Below, one piece after another: positions 36,069-44,970 of a stretch of DNA of 64,000 bases (the stretch's first letter is position 1; each line of letters opens with the position of its first letter). The notes under the pieces were generated by a model. The model searched no databases and was not told the DNA's origin. It was given only the letters and a program-made list of their open reading frames with translations. The DNA comes from Gordonia polyisoprenivorans NBRC 16320 = JCM 10675 (GTDB lineage: Bacteria; Actinomycetota; Actinomycetes; Mycobacteriales; Mycobacteriaceae), in assembly GCF_000241325.1 (NCBI RefSeq), contig NZ_BAEI01000077.1, forward strand, positions 1-64,000, given 5' to 3'. The translations under genes were made by a program, and so were the position numbers.

Positions 36069-36986
36069 ATGACTCTCGTTCACACGTCTCTCGCCGGCCC
36101 ATCTGTTCCGGCCCAGCTCTTCGGTAGCGGATTGATCGGGCTCCGCGAGGGGCTCGAAACGGGCATCGTCGTCATGGTATTGATCGCATTCCTGGTCAAG
36201 GCTGATCGCCGTGACGCGTTGAAGTGGGTGTGGGCCGGTGTCGCCACGGCGGTCGCGATGGTGGTGATCATCTTCCTGGTGATCCACTTCGGGACCTCGA
36301 CCGTCAGCACGCTCGGTGCCGAGCTCATCGCGGGAGTCGCGTCGCTGGTGGCGGTCGTGATCGTCACATCGATGCTGTTGTGGATGAGCAAGGCTTCCGC
36401 ACACATCTCCGCCGACCTCAAGTCGGGCATGTCCACGGCGCTGACGAGAGGCCGGTTCGCGGTGTACGGCCTGGCGTTTCTCGCGGTGGGTCGAGAAGGG
36501 TTCGAGACCGCCTTGCTGATGGTCGGCTACGCCGACAGCGTCTCCGGCGGACTCTGGCCCTTGTTGGGCTTGGTCATCGGCGTCGCGGTGGCCGTCGCAC
36601 TCACCGTCGGGCTCTACCGCGGAGCGGTCAACCTCAACTTTCATGCATTCTTCCTCTATACCGGTGTCTTTCTCATCTTCGTCGCCGCCGGAATTCTCGG
36701 ATACGGCGTACACGCCCTCCAGACCGTCGGATGGTTACCGGGTGGGGCGAACCTCGCGTTCGACATCTCCGCTGTTTTCGACCAATCCTCATGGTATGGA
36801 ACGATTCTGGCGGGAATCTTCAACTTCCGACCCGATCCGACGGTGCTACAGGTGGTGGCCTGGGCGGCCTATGTCGCCGTTGTCCTGTCGCTCTTTGTTC
36901 GGTCCAACCGCATCGCGCGGCCCGCAGCCGCCGCCCGCGATGCCGAGACCTCCCAGACTCCGGCAACTCCAGACGCCGGTCACTGA
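36069..36986 (+). CDS. efeU: Ferrous/ferric iron permease EfeU (FTR1 family)
   Basis: The 305-residue membrane permease of the FTR1/EfeU family has about seven hydrophobic helices. Both iron-translocating motifs are visible: LREGLETG near residue 27 and GREGFETAL near 140. It imports iron oxidised by EfeB/EfeO and lies between efeB and efeO with short gaps (57 and 6 bases), so cotranscription is likely. The C-terminal tail is hydrophilic. No frameshift is seen, unlike the inactive efeU of some E. coli K-12 strains. Confidence 0.93.
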   Translation: MTLVHTSLAGPSVPAQLFGSGLIGLREGLETGIVVMVLIAFLVKADRRDALKWVWAGVATAVAMVVIIFLVIHFGTSTVSTLGAELIAGVASLVAVVIVTSMLLWMSKASAHISADLKSGMSTALTRGRFAVYGLAFLAVGREGFETALLMVGYADSVSGGLWPLLGLVIGVAVAVALTVGLYRGAVNLNFHAFFLYTGVFLIFVAAGILGYGVHALQTVGWLPGGANLAFDISAVFDQSSWYGTILAGIFNFRPDPTVLQVVAWAAYVAVVLSLFVRSNRIARPAAAARDAETSQTPATPDAGH

Positions 36987-36992
36987 AAGGAA

Positions 36993-38213
36993 ATGTTCGA
37001 GGTGAAGAGAACACTCGCCACGCCGGTGGCGGTGGTGGCAGTAATGGTGGGCGTGCCTGCTGTGCTCGCTGCCTGCACGTCCAAGGACTCCGGTACCGGC
37101 AGCATCGAGGTGACCTCGACCGCAGACACGTGTGACCTGTCGAGTTCGACCGCACAGACCGGCAACGTGTCCTTCAAAGTCGCCAACTCAGGCTCCAAGG
37201 TCACCGAATTCTATGTGTACGCCAACAACAATCGGGTACTCGGCGAGGTCGAGAACATCGGCCCAGGACTGTCGGGGAACCTGACGGTCGAGATCACCGA
37301 TCCTGGCACCTACACCGTTGCCTGCAAACCGGGCATGGTGGGGACCGGCATCGAGAAGAAGATCACGGTGTCGGGCGAGAAGAAGCAGAAGACCGACGTG
37401 CCCGCCGACGTCAACGCCGCCAAGGCCCGGTACCTCGACTATGTTCGCGGCCAGGCGACCGGATTGCAGTCGCAGACCGAACAGTTCGTGGCTGCAGTCA
37501 AAAGTGGTGACCTCGCTGCCGCACGTGCGGAGTTCGGTCGGGTTCGCACCTTCTACGAACGTATCGAGCCGGTCGCCGAATCGTTCCCCGATCTGGACCC
37601 GGCGATCGACATGCGTTGGGACGATACCGAGAACGGCTCGCAGCCGTTCACCGGATTTCACCGCATCGAACGCTACTTGTGGCCGCCTGCCGCGTCCGAG
37701 ATAGGTGATGCCGAGGGCCAGATCGCGCCGGCTGACGCCGCCAACGCCAAAGCCACCGACAATGCCACGAGCATTGCCGAGGTCGCCGACGGACTGGTCG
37801 CCGATGTGACAAAGCTGCGTAATGAAATCGACAAGCCGGACTTCTCATTTGAGACAAGACAATTCGTCGCCGGTCCGCAGGCCCTGATCGATGAGGTTGC
37901 GCGCACCAAGGTCAACGGTGAAGAGGACCGGTACTCGCACACCGACCTCTGGGACTTTGCGGCGAATCTTGATGGGTCGGAAACACTCATCGCCGAGATG
38001 CAGCCGATGATCAGCGCGAAGAATCCGGATCTGATGAACAAGATCACCGCCCAGTTCGCCGACGTGCGAGCGACGATCAACCGATTCCGCGACGGCGACG
38101 GTTACGTCACCTACACCCAGGTCGATGCGGAACAGAGAAAAGATCTGTCCAACAAGATCGATGCCCTGTCGGCTTCATTGTCGCAAGTGCCGGGAATCGT
38201 ACTCGGGACGTGA
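36993..38213 (+). CDS. efeO: EfeO lipoprotein with cupredoxin and M75 (imelysin) domains
   Basis: The 406-residue component of EfeUOB has an N-terminal signal ending in a lipobox (VLAAC near residue 28). A cupredoxin-like domain follows to about residue 130, then the M75 imelysin domain with its HxxE motif (GFHRIERYLW) near 220. It is thought to bind iron and hand it to EfeU. GTG 37002 is an alternative start. A strong hairpin follows the stop, ending the operon. Confidence 0.93.
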   Translation: MFEVKRTLATPVAVVAVMVGVPAVLAACTSKDSGTGSIEVTSTADTCDLSSSTAQTGNVSFKVANSGSKVTEFYVYANNNRVLGEVENIGPGLSGNLTVEITDPGTYTVACKPGMVGTGIEKKITVSGEKKQKTDVPADVNAAKARYLDYVRGQATGLQSQTEQFVAAVKSGDLAAARAEFGRVRTFYERIEPVAESFPDLDPAIDMRWDDTENGSQPFTGFHRIERYLWPPAASEIGDAEGQIAPADAANAKATDNATSIAEVADGLVADVTKLRNEIDKPDFSFETRQFVAGPQALIDEVARTKVNGEEDRYSHTDLWDFAANLDGSETLIAEMQPMISAKNPDLMNKITAQFADVRATINRFRDGDGYVTYTQVDAEQRKDLSNKIDALSASLSQVPGIVLGT

Positions 38214-38218
38214 CGCCG

Positions 38219-38255
38219 TGGAGGGACGCACTTGCGAAGCAAGTGTGTCCCTCCA
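38219..38255 (+). terminator. Terminator after efeO
   Basis: A near-perfect 16-17 bp stem (GGAGGGAC-N-CACTTGC and its complement, one G-T pair) with a GAA loop begins 6 bases after the efeO stop. There is no T-tract. Confidence 0.7.
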
Positions 38256-38367
38256 TCGCCTGGGACAGAAAGCTTGGTGCCCGCTGAGAGCGATTAGGGC
38301 TCGGCACACCACTGATCTACCGTGCGCGATGTCGATTGTGATCGGCGCGAAAGGAGAGTCAACGCGG

Positions 38368-39048
38368 ATGAGGCAGGTCAGCAGTGCCATGGAGGCCTAT
38401 CTCCGCACTGTGTACAACCTCATCGAAGACGGTGTTCCGGTCCGTCGCGCTCGCCTGCGCGACCGGCTCGGACAGGCGGGCCCAACGGTGACCAAGGCCG
38501 TCCTGCGACTGGTGCGTGACGATCTGATCAGCGTCGGAGACGATCAACTGATCACGCTGACCTCCGACGGGTTCGAGATCGCCGAGTCGGTCACCCGACG
38601 GCATCGGCTCGCCGAACGGATGCTCGTCGATCTGCTCGACGTTCCGATCGTACGTGCTCATGATGAGGCGTTGCGATGGGAGCACGTTCTCAGTGACGAT
38701 GCCGAACGTGGCATAGCCGCAAGACTACTGGGCGACCTCGACTCTCCCTGGGGGCTACCGATTCCCGGGCTCGACCCACGTCGCGAGAACACGGACATCG
38801 TGCTGCCGGGGCAGCGACTCGATGAACTCGGGACACCTCCGCACGACTGTCGTGTCACGATCAGGTCGATCTCTGAGGATGCGCAGGGCGACTCCGTGAT
38901 GATCGACGCGCTCATCGCGGCCGGCATCATCCCGGGGGCTCCTGCACGCGTCCGCTCTGCGGCCGGGTGCTACATCGTCCACGGTCTCGACAAGTTGGAG
39001 ATCCCGACGAAGTACGTCCATGCGATCAGAGTCGTGGTGCAGACGTGA
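38368..39048 (+). CDS. DtxR-family metal-dependent regulator, paralogue 2
   Basis: The 226-residue regulator has DNA-binding (LGQAGPTVTKAVLRL), metal/dimer and SH3-like domains. At the primary site Glu and His are kept (LRWEHVLSDDAE), but the Cys position is Leu (HDEALRW). His and Glu of the ancillary site (RRHRLAE) are kept. ATG 38368 follows AAGGAG at 38351-38356. An in-frame ATG at 38329 is an alternative. It is convergent with a third DtxR-family gene, with stops 18 bases apart. The altered site suggests a metal or affinity different from IdeR. Confidence 0.87.
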   Translation: MRQVSSAMEAYLRTVYNLIEDGVPVRRARLRDRLGQAGPTVTKAVLRLVRDDLISVGDDQLITLTSDGFEIAESVTRRHRLAERMLVDLLDVPIVRAHDEALRWEHVLSDDAERGIAARLLGDLDSPWGLPIPGLDPRRENTDIVLPGQRLDELGTPPHDCRVTIRSISEDAQGDSVMIDALIAAGIIPGAPARVRSAAGCYIVHGLDKLEIPTKYVHAIRVVVQT

Positions 39049-39066
39049 TCAGTGGCTCAGGTGAGT

Positions 39067-39759
39067 TCACATTCTGACAACATGGACGAGATGGGCGCTG
39101 TCGGTCGGCAATTCGTAGGCGTGGGTGCCGCGAAGTAGATAGTGTGAACGCCGCGCGACAGCCGTGATGCGAGACCCGGGGACGATCCCGGCATTTACCA
39201 ACGCGCGCACCGCATCTGGATCATTCTGAGCTTCCTCGGAAATGGATTCGACGATGACATCGGTGGGCGCACGCCCGGCGACCAACTCGGTCAACGGTGT
39301 TCCGGTGTGTACCGGCACCACTCGGTTCTCCGCGCCATCGTCCGCCGACGGAATGGGGTTCCCCCACGGGGACTTCACCGAACCGTCCACGAGATTGCTG
39401 ATCGCACGTTCGGTGTCGTCGTTGATGACCTGTTCCCACCGTATTGCTTCGGAGTGCACGCGCGACACGGGTACCCCGAGAATGTCGGTCAGCATGCGCT
39501 CGGCGAGACGGTGTCGGCGGACGACGGAGGCGGCGATACGGTGGCCGGCGGGCGTGAGTTCGATCAGGTTGTCCGGTGTCGTCGTCAGCAACCCGTGTTC
39601 CTGCAGTCGAGCGACGGTCTCGGAGATGGTCGAACCAGCGACACCGAGCCGTTGCGCCACACGGATACGGCGCAGCGGGACGCTGTCCTCCATGAGGTTG
39701 TATATCGTTCGCAGACAATTGATCCCGGCCGGGCTCACGGGTGGTTCAGGGCTGTCCAC
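39067..39759 (-). CDS. DtxR-family metal-dependent regulator, paralogue 3
   Basis: The 230-residue regulator has the same three-domain layout as the two DtxR-family genes before it (LGVAGSTISETVARL; RRHRLAERMLTDILG). At the primary site Cys is Ile and the Glu-His pair reads Glu-Gln (IRWEQVIND). It diverges from a COG4705 membrane protein gene across a region with a CTCAGC-N5-CTAAGC repeat. It could control that gene, for example in manganese, iron or zinc balance, but no ligand can be assigned. Confidence 0.87.
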   Translation of the reverse strand: MDSPEPPVSPAGINCLRTIYNLMEDSVPLRRIRVAQRLGVAGSTISETVARLQEHGLLTTTPDNLIELTPAGHRIAASVVRRHRLAERMLTDILGVPVSRVHSEAIRWEQVINDDTERAISNLVDGSVKSPWGNPIPSADDGAENRVVPVHTGTPLTELVAGRAPTDVIVESISEEAQNDPDAVRALVNAGIVPGSRITAVARRSHYLLRGTHAYELPTDSAHLVHVVRM

Positions 39760-39898
39760 GTTGGCTCCTCCTGTCGGGGCGGCATCGGCTGATCATGGGC
39801 GTGGGCGATGATGGAATCGACATTACGGACGAGAATCAGCGCCGCAAGCTGCACTCAGTCAGTTCTCAGCCGCGGGTCGCATTCGCGTCTCAACTGTG

Positions 39899-39915
39899 CT
39901 CAGCCTCCACTAAGC
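39899..39915 (+). promoter_or_regulatory. CTCAGC-N5-CTAAGC tandem repeat, site 3
   Basis: Direct repeats with 11-bp period lie 24 bases before the COG4705 gene start. Two more CTCAG elements lie upstream at about 39853 and 39865. It is shared with the divergent DtxR-family gene. Confidence 0.55.
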
Positions 39916-39938
39916 GATGCGCGAGCAGGGTGGTGGGC

Positions 39939-40772
39939 ATGAAGAGCGGTCGAGCGTCGAATCCGTCCAGCGAACCACCACACCGCGTGGGGTTGAGCAA
40001 GGTTCCCGAGGTCACCATCTACTTCTGGATCATCAAGATCCTTGCCACGACGGTGGGTGAGACGGCTGCGGACTATCTCAACATGACCCTGGGATTCGGG
40101 CTGCAATTCACGTCCGTGATAACCGGTGCCCTGTTGGTGGTCGCGCTCTTCGCTCAGTTCGGTGTGCGAAGGTACGTCCCCGCGATCTATTGGTGGTGTG
40201 TGCTGGTCATCAGTGTTGCCGGCACGCTGATCACCGACAACCTCACCGACCACTGGGGAGTCCCGCTGGAAGTGTCGACAGCAGTGTTCGCCGCGATGCT
40301 GATCCTGCTGCTGGCCTTGTGGTACGGGGTGGAACGGACACTGTCCATCCACTCGATCCGTACCCGCCGCCGCGAAGGGTTCTACTGGGCCACGATCCTC
40401 ACGACTTTCGCGCTCGGCACTGCCGCCGGCGACCTCATCGCCGAGCGCATGGGCCTCGGATATCGGACGTCACTGGTCTGCTTCGCCGTGGTCATCGCAG
40501 CCATCTATCTGTGCCATCGGTTTCTCGGTCTCACTGCAGTGGTGGCCTTTTGGGCCGCATATATCGTCACGCGTCCGCTCGGAGCGTCACTCGGCGATCT
40601 GTTGACCCAACCTGCCGATGTCGGCGGACTCGCCATTGATTCGACTCTCGTCAACATCGTGTTCCTGATGGTGATGGTCGGACTGGTGGCCTACCTGACT
40701 AGGTCTCGTGTTGACCGAATCGAGGACGATGTCCGCGACGGTGTGGCACGAGAGGTGCGGGTACGGAGGTGA
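39939..40772 (+). CDS. COG4705-type membrane protein, copy 1
   Basis: The 277-residue polytopic protein has a KVPEVTIYFWIIKILAT start after ~20 hydrophilic residues and about 8 hydrophobic helices. GETAADYLN, TLSIHSIRTRRREGFYW and a conserved AAYIVTRPLGASLGD occur in order. I recall this as the COG4705 uncharacterised membrane protein family. ATG 39939 has a GGTGG-type ribosome site. It neighbours metal regulators and FetB, so a role in metal transport or tolerance is possible. A full paralogue lies at 44110 and a fragment at 46113. Confidence 0.7.
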   Translation: MKSGRASNPSSEPPHRVGLSKVPEVTIYFWIIKILATTVGETAADYLNMTLGFGLQFTSVITGALLVVALFAQFGVRRYVPAIYWWCVLVISVAGTLITDNLTDHWGVPLEVSTAVFAAMLILLLALWYGVERTLSIHSIRTRRREGFYWATILTTFALGTAAGDLIAERMGLGYRTSLVCFAVVIAAIYLCHRFLGLTAVVAFWAAYIVTRPLGASLGDLLTQPADVGGLAIDSTLVNIVFLMVMVGLVAYLTRSRVDRIEDDVRDGVAREVRVRR

Positions 40773-40933
40773 GTGCGCGCGGGCTGCTCAAAAGGGCTCT
40801 CTGGATCGGTGCAATCTGTGTGGTGCTCCTGGTCACAGTGGCTTTCGTCCTGCCACATTTCTCGGATGCAGATTGGTTGCCCGATTTCGTCGGCTGGGTG
40901 GGCGTTCGGCGACATGTCGGACGACCACGCTGA
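40769..40933 (+). CDS. Small single-pass membrane protein, coupled to the COG4705 gene
   Basis: The GTG start overlaps the COG4705 stop (GTGA) and the frame runs 54 codons: basic MSARGLLKRALW, one membrane helix (IGAICVVLLVTVAFVLP), then an acidic and a basic tail. Codon use matches the host. It is probably real and translationally coupled. It may be a small subunit or regulator of the membrane protein before it. No family recognised. Confidence 0.5.
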   Translation: MSARGLLKRALWIGAICVVLLVTVAFVLPHFSDADWLPDFVGWVGVRRHVGRPR

Positions 40934-40980
40934 GCTTTGTCACAGCGCTCACGCGGTCGCAGACGTTCGCAGTCAGAGAC

Positions 40981-41736
40981 TCATAAATGTTTGCGGGCAA
41001 TCAATTCCACCGTTGCTGCCATTGCGATTGAGCTGACGGCAAGCAGTGAGATGAGAACGAACAACTGCATGATTGCCGCCGTTGTCGTCGACGCGCCGCC
41101 GAGAACCATTCCGACGAAGGCGCCGGGAATGGTCACCAGTCCGACGGATCGGGTTTGGTCCAGACCGGGGATGAGTGCCGAGGATGCCACGGTGCGAATG
41201 ATCTCCAGTCGGGCGTCGCGTTCGGGGAAGCCCAGTGCCCGGGCGGCGTCCGCCTCCCCGTGACGACTGACCAACTCGTCGTGAGCGCGGCGGCCTGCCA
41301 ATGACGTGGTGTTCATCGCACCGCCGAACATGATTCCGGTGGTGGGGATGATCGCGATGCCGGTTGCGGGAATCACTCCCACAGCGACGAAGCAGGCCAC
41401 GACGAGCATGGTCGGTACGGCAACGGGCACAAGGCACGTCACGACCTGACGAGGGGACGGACGGTGAGCGACGACACGACTCGCCGAAGTCCAGGACGCA
41501 ACGACGGCCATGACCCCGACGAAAGCCAACGCCGCCGGCAACCGGGTGATGACCACGGCAAGGATCGCGGCCAGCGCGGCCAACTGGACGACGGCGCGAA
41601 TCGATGCGACGGCGGTGTCGCGAGCGAGGACCGCACTCGTGGTCCAGTTGACAGCGATGGCGATGGCGATCAGTACCAGCACGCCCACCACGAGCGCCGG
41701 ACCGAGGTGAATCAACGTCGCGGTTCGGTCAGTCAC
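40981..41736 (-). CDS. FetB-like permease (UPF0014 family)
   Basis: The 251-residue protein has about seven hydrophobic helices and is of the UPF0014/FetB family, whose E. coli member exports iron with the ATPase FetA. The conserved block PTTGIMFGGAMNTTSLAGRR and the later IPGLDQTRSVGLVTIPGAFV are present. No FetA gene lies beside it, so an ATPase elsewhere or another mode is needed. It diverges from a DedA gene, with a tandem repeat site in between. Iron export fits the surrounding uptake genes. Confidence 0.85.
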   Translation of the reverse strand: MTDRTATLIHLGPALVVGVLVLIAIAIAVNWTTSAVLARDTAVASIRAVVQLAALAAILAVVITRLPAALAFVGVMAVVASWTSASRVVAHRPSPRQVVTCLVPVAVPTMLVVACFVAVGVIPATGIAIIPTTGIMFGGAMNTTSLAGRRAHDELVSRHGEADAARALGFPERDARLEIIRTVASSALIPGLDQTRSVGLVTIPGAFVGMVLGGASTTTAAIMQLFVLISLLAVSSIAMAATVELIARKHL

Positions 41737-41770
41737 GAGACGGCCCCTTCGATGTCGGTGTCTGAAGACA

Positions 41771-41787
41771 CTAAGCGCGCCTTAAGC
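41771..41787 (+). promoter_or_regulatory. CTAAGC-N5-TTAAGC tandem repeat, site 4 (fetB/dedA)
   Basis: CTAAGC and TTAAGC direct repeats with 11-bp period lie 35 bases before the FetB-like start and 69 bases before the divergent DedA start. It is a variant of the motif seen at 31698, 34673, 39899 and 45370. Confidence 0.45.
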
Positions 41788-41855
41788 CGCGCGCTCGTAG
41801 ATTTGGCTCGGCGAATGAGAACAGCGTCGCCACACACTGATTGGGAGGTTGATCG

Positions 41856-42494
41856 ATGACGGGAATCCTCGATCCGGTCACACTACTGGGTTACTTCGGC
41901 TCGTGGGCGTTGGTCGGGCTACTCCTGGTCCTCGCTGTCGAGTCAGGGATTCTCTTCCCGGTTCTGCCGGGGGACTCGTTGCTGTTCGTGGTCGGGATGG
42001 TGATCGCGGCCGGCGGGAAGGACGGGGTCGATGCATTCGCGCCCCTATGGCAGGTGTTGCTGCTCGCGCCACTGGCCGCAATTGTCGGAGCCGAAGTTGG
42101 TTTCGCCATCGGTCGGACCGTTGGTACCCGTTGGTTCGGTCCCGGCAACAGGATCCTGAAGCAGAGTTACGTCGACGACGCGCATGAGTTCTTCCAGCGA
42201 CGAGGTTCGGCGACGGTCGTGCTCGCCCGGTTCGTGCCCGTCGTGCGAACACTCACCCCGATCGTCGCCGGAGCCGCTGGCATGCGCCACCGAACGTACT
42301 TGGCCTACAACGTGATCGGTGCGGTCGCCTGGACGACCGTCGTCACCATGTTGGGATACTGGCTGGGCCAGTTCGCGGTCGTGCAAAAGTTGATCGAGCC
42401 CATTTTCGTGGTGATCGTGGTGGCCTCTGTAGCGCCGTTGATCATCAAGGCCATTCGCGCGAGGCGGGTGCGCCGTGCGTCTTCGGCGGTCTGA
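41856..42494 (+). CDS. DedA family membrane protein
   Basis: The 212-residue DedA protein has ESGILFPVLPGDSLLFVVG near residue 30, GRTVGTRWFG near 85 and the conserved VVLARFVPVVRTLTPIVAG near 120. It carries more complete family motifs than the DedA protein at 19761. Such proteins help flip phosphatidylethanolamine or undecaprenyl phosphate and affect pH and metal tolerance. Its end overlaps the next kinase gene by 20 bases. Confidence 0.88.
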   Translation: MTGILDPVTLLGYFGSWALVGLLLVLAVESGILFPVLPGDSLLFVVGMVIAAGGKDGVDAFAPLWQVLLLAPLAAIVGAEVGFAIGRTVGTRWFGPGNRILKQSYVDDAHEFFQRRGSATVVLARFVPVVRTLTPIVAGAAGMRHRTYLAYNVIGAVAWTTVVTMLGYWLGQFAVVQKLIEPIFVVIVVASVAPLIIKAIRARRVRRASSAV

Positions 42495-43941
42495 GGTCGA
42501 CACTGTCGGGTCTGACAGCGGACGGTACGTGGTCCGGACGGCCAACGCGCTGGTAGCGCAGCTCTGGACTCGATGCCGTCCGGTGCGGATGCGGCTGACG
42601 GTGGTCGCCGCCGGGTTGGTCGCTGCGACCCTCGCGGTCGCGGGACTTCTCATCATCGTGCTGTTCCGGCACGTCCTCGTCGATGATGCCGATTCGGCCA
42701 CGTCGGCCCGCGCCGAACAGATCGCAGCGGCGGCGACCGACGAGGGGATCGCCGGGATCGATCGCTCGATGATGACGAACGGCGACAACATCGCCGTCAT
42801 AACGGTCATCGACTCGTCGGGCCGAGTACGGCTGAGCAGCAACCCGACTCTGTCGCAGGCCGCCGCGAACCCGACGACCCGGGACCCGTCGCGTCACGAC
42901 GGCGATGTGTCACGCGTGCAGGCACATGATCTACGGCTCGCGACCACGCAGGTCGCCACACCCGACGGGGAACTCACCATCGAGGTCGGCGCCGCCGAGG
43001 GACCCATTCATGCTGCAGTCGGAGCCGTGGCGTTGATCTGCGCAATCGTGTTCCCACTCGTGGTGATCGGTATGGCACTGCTGACCCACCACTTCGTCGG
43101 TCGTGCGCTACGGCCGGTCGATGACATCCGGCGGCGCGTCGATGCGATCTCCGGAGGTGACCTCGCCCATCGCGTTCCCGTCCCCGGTACCGGGGACGAG
43201 ATCGCGACTCTCGCATCAACCATGAATGCCATGCTCGATCGAATTGAGACCGCTCGAACGCAGCAATTGCGATTCGTAAACGACGCCTCTCATGAACTGA
43301 ACAGCCCATTGACGACCGTGGTCGGGCTGCTCGACCTGTGCCGCGTCACCAGGGAACCGATCGATGCGGATACCGCGTCGACGGTGTTGTTTCCCGAGGC
43401 GCAGCGTCTGCAACATATGGTTGCCGACCTTCTGCTTCTGGCGCGCTCGGATGAGCGCGGCCTCCAGCTCCGAGTGAGCTCTGTGGACCTCGACGATCTG
43501 TTGAGCGAGGAGGTCGCCCGGCTGGAGGCCATCTCCGCCCTCGACATCGAGGCGGCGGTTGTGCCTGTACAGCTCAACGCGGATTCCGAAAAGGTTCGGC
43601 GTGCACTGCGCAACATCATCGACAACGGTGCGCGTCATGCGAGAAGCAGGCTGGTCGTCGAGATGACTACCGAATCCCCGACAGATACGGTGCGGGTCTT
43701 GGTGTCCGACGACGGTCCCGGCATCGCCGATGCCGACAAGTCGAGAGTCATCGATCGATTCGTCCGTTTGGACCCCGCTCGTTCCCGGACCGCCGGGCAA
43801 GCAGGGCTGGGATTGGCCATCACGGCCGAGATCATCCACGCGCATGGCGGCGAAGTCATCATCGACGATTCGGCAATGGGTGGCGCTTCGGTGGGATTCA
43901 CCCTTCCGCTGCGGTGCATCGTGCCCGTGTCACAACATTAA
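42475..43941 (+). CDS. HAMP-type sensor histidine kinase, paralogue 2
   Basis: The 488-residue kinase is built like the one at 33206: MRLT.. first helix, RAEQIA ... GIDRSMM sensor region, HAMP (VDAISGGDLAHRVPVPGTGDE), H-box ASHELNSPLTT with the same unusual Asn-Ser, N-box NIIDNGARHA and DGPGI. The GTG start overlaps the DedA stop, implying one operon. No response regulator lies beside it, so it may feed the regulator at 32529. The alignment-level likeness shows an ancient local duplication. Confidence 0.88.
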   Translation: MRLRRSEVDTVGSDSGRYVVRTANALVAQLWTRCRPVRMRLTVVAAGLVAATLAVAGLLIIVLFRHVLVDDADSATSARAEQIAAAATDEGIAGIDRSMMTNGDNIAVITVIDSSGRVRLSSNPTLSQAAANPTTRDPSRHDGDVSRVQAHDLRLATTQVATPDGELTIEVGAAEGPIHAAVGAVALICAIVFPLVVIGMALLTHHFVGRALRPVDDIRRRVDAISGGDLAHRVPVPGTGDEIATLASTMNAMLDRIETARTQQLRFVNDASHELNSPLTTVVGLLDLCRVTREPIDADTASTVLFPEAQRLQHMVADLLLLARSDERGLQLRVSSVDLDDLLSEEVARLEAISALDIEAAVVPVQLNADSEKVRRALRNIIDNGARHARSRLVVEMTTESPTDTVRVLVSDDGPGIADADKSRVIDRFVRLDPARSRTAGQAGLGLAITAEIIHAHGGEVIIDDSAMGGASVGFTLPLRCIVPVSQH

Positions 43942-44109
43942 GCCGCGCTGAGTCCGATTGGCGTAAGTCTGGTTGCCGGAACAAGTTGGCCAACCGTACT
44001 TTTGGGTGCAATGAGGTTGTGCGGCGCACAGCCGAGTCGCAGGCTGCCCCGAGGATCGGGGTGGATGCTGGGTTGACACGCACCCTTTCGCTGATGAGAA
44101 GCAGAACGG

Positions 44110-44970
44110 ATGATCATGACCGATCCCGCACTCGAGTCGACCGAACCGTCTGGTACCGGTCGTTCCGCATATCGTGACCGCACTGATCCGGGCGTTTCGG
44201 GCTTTCTCGACGAGCCCTTGGGTTTGAAGGTTCCGCTCATCGGCGTCTCGTTCTGGGTGGTCAAGGTGATCACCACCGGTATGGGCGAGGCGATGTCGGA
44301 TTTTCTGGCAAAGTTCAGCATCGCATTGCCTGTGCTGGTCGGTGTCATCGCGGTGGCGGTGGCCATGGTGAGGCAACTACGTGCCCGTCGCTACCACGCC
44401 CCCACGTACTGGAGCGCGGTCGCAGCGATCGCGATATTCGGTACGGTCGGCGCCGATGGGCTGCACGCGGTCGGTGTGTCCACCACGGTGACTAGCCTCT
44501 TCTATGCCGTCGTTCTGGGGGTGTGGATGGTGCTGTGGTATCGCAGCGAAGGGACTCTCAGCATTCATGACATCACCACGCGCCGGCGCGAGCTCTTCTA
44601 TTGGGGGACGGTTCTTCTGACGTTTGCCCTGGGCACGGCGCTGGGGGACTGGAGTGCGTTCTTCCTCGGTCTGGGATTCGGGGGTTCGATCGTGCTGTAC
44701 GCGGCGCTCATCGTGGTACCCGGAGTTGCGTGGAAGTTCCTGCGCCTCAACAGTATCGTTGCATTCTGGGCAGCGTATATCCTCACCAGGCCGTTGGGTG
44801 CATCGATCGCCGATTGGCTCGGCAAGCCTTCCCCGGTCGGGATCGGTTGGGGAGACGGGGTGGTTGCTCTGGGCTCAGTCGCTCTTGCCGCGATTCTCGT
44901 TCTGGTCCTCTGGAGAACGCGTCGGGACGACCCCAACCGACCGGTCCTGCGCACAGGTGGTGACCGGTGA
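44110..44970 (+). CDS. COG4705-type membrane protein, copy 2
   Basis: The 286-residue paralogue of the protein at 39939 matches it in order: KVPLIGVSFWVVKVITT, MGEAMSDFLA, TLSIHDITTRRRELFYWG, FALGTALGDW and AAYILTRPLGAS. About eight hydrophobic helices follow a 35-residue hydrophilic head. The GETAAD of copy 1 reads GEAMSD here, so the copies may differ in substrate. Its stop overlaps a small lipoprotein-like ORF (GTGA), just as copy 1 overlaps a small ORF. Confidence 0.7.
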   Translation: MIMTDPALESTEPSGTGRSAYRDRTDPGVSGFLDEPLGLKVPLIGVSFWVVKVITTGMGEAMSDFLAKFSIALPVLVGVIAVAVAMVRQLRARRYHAPTYWSAVAAIAIFGTVGADGLHAVGVSTTVTSLFYAVVLGVWMVLWYRSEGTLSIHDITTRRRELFYWGTVLLTFALGTALGDWSAFFLGLGFGGSIVLYAALIVVPGVAWKFLRLNSIVAFWAAYILTRPLGASIADWLGKPSPVGIGWGDGVVALGSVALAAILVLVLWRTRRDDPNRPVLRTGGDR

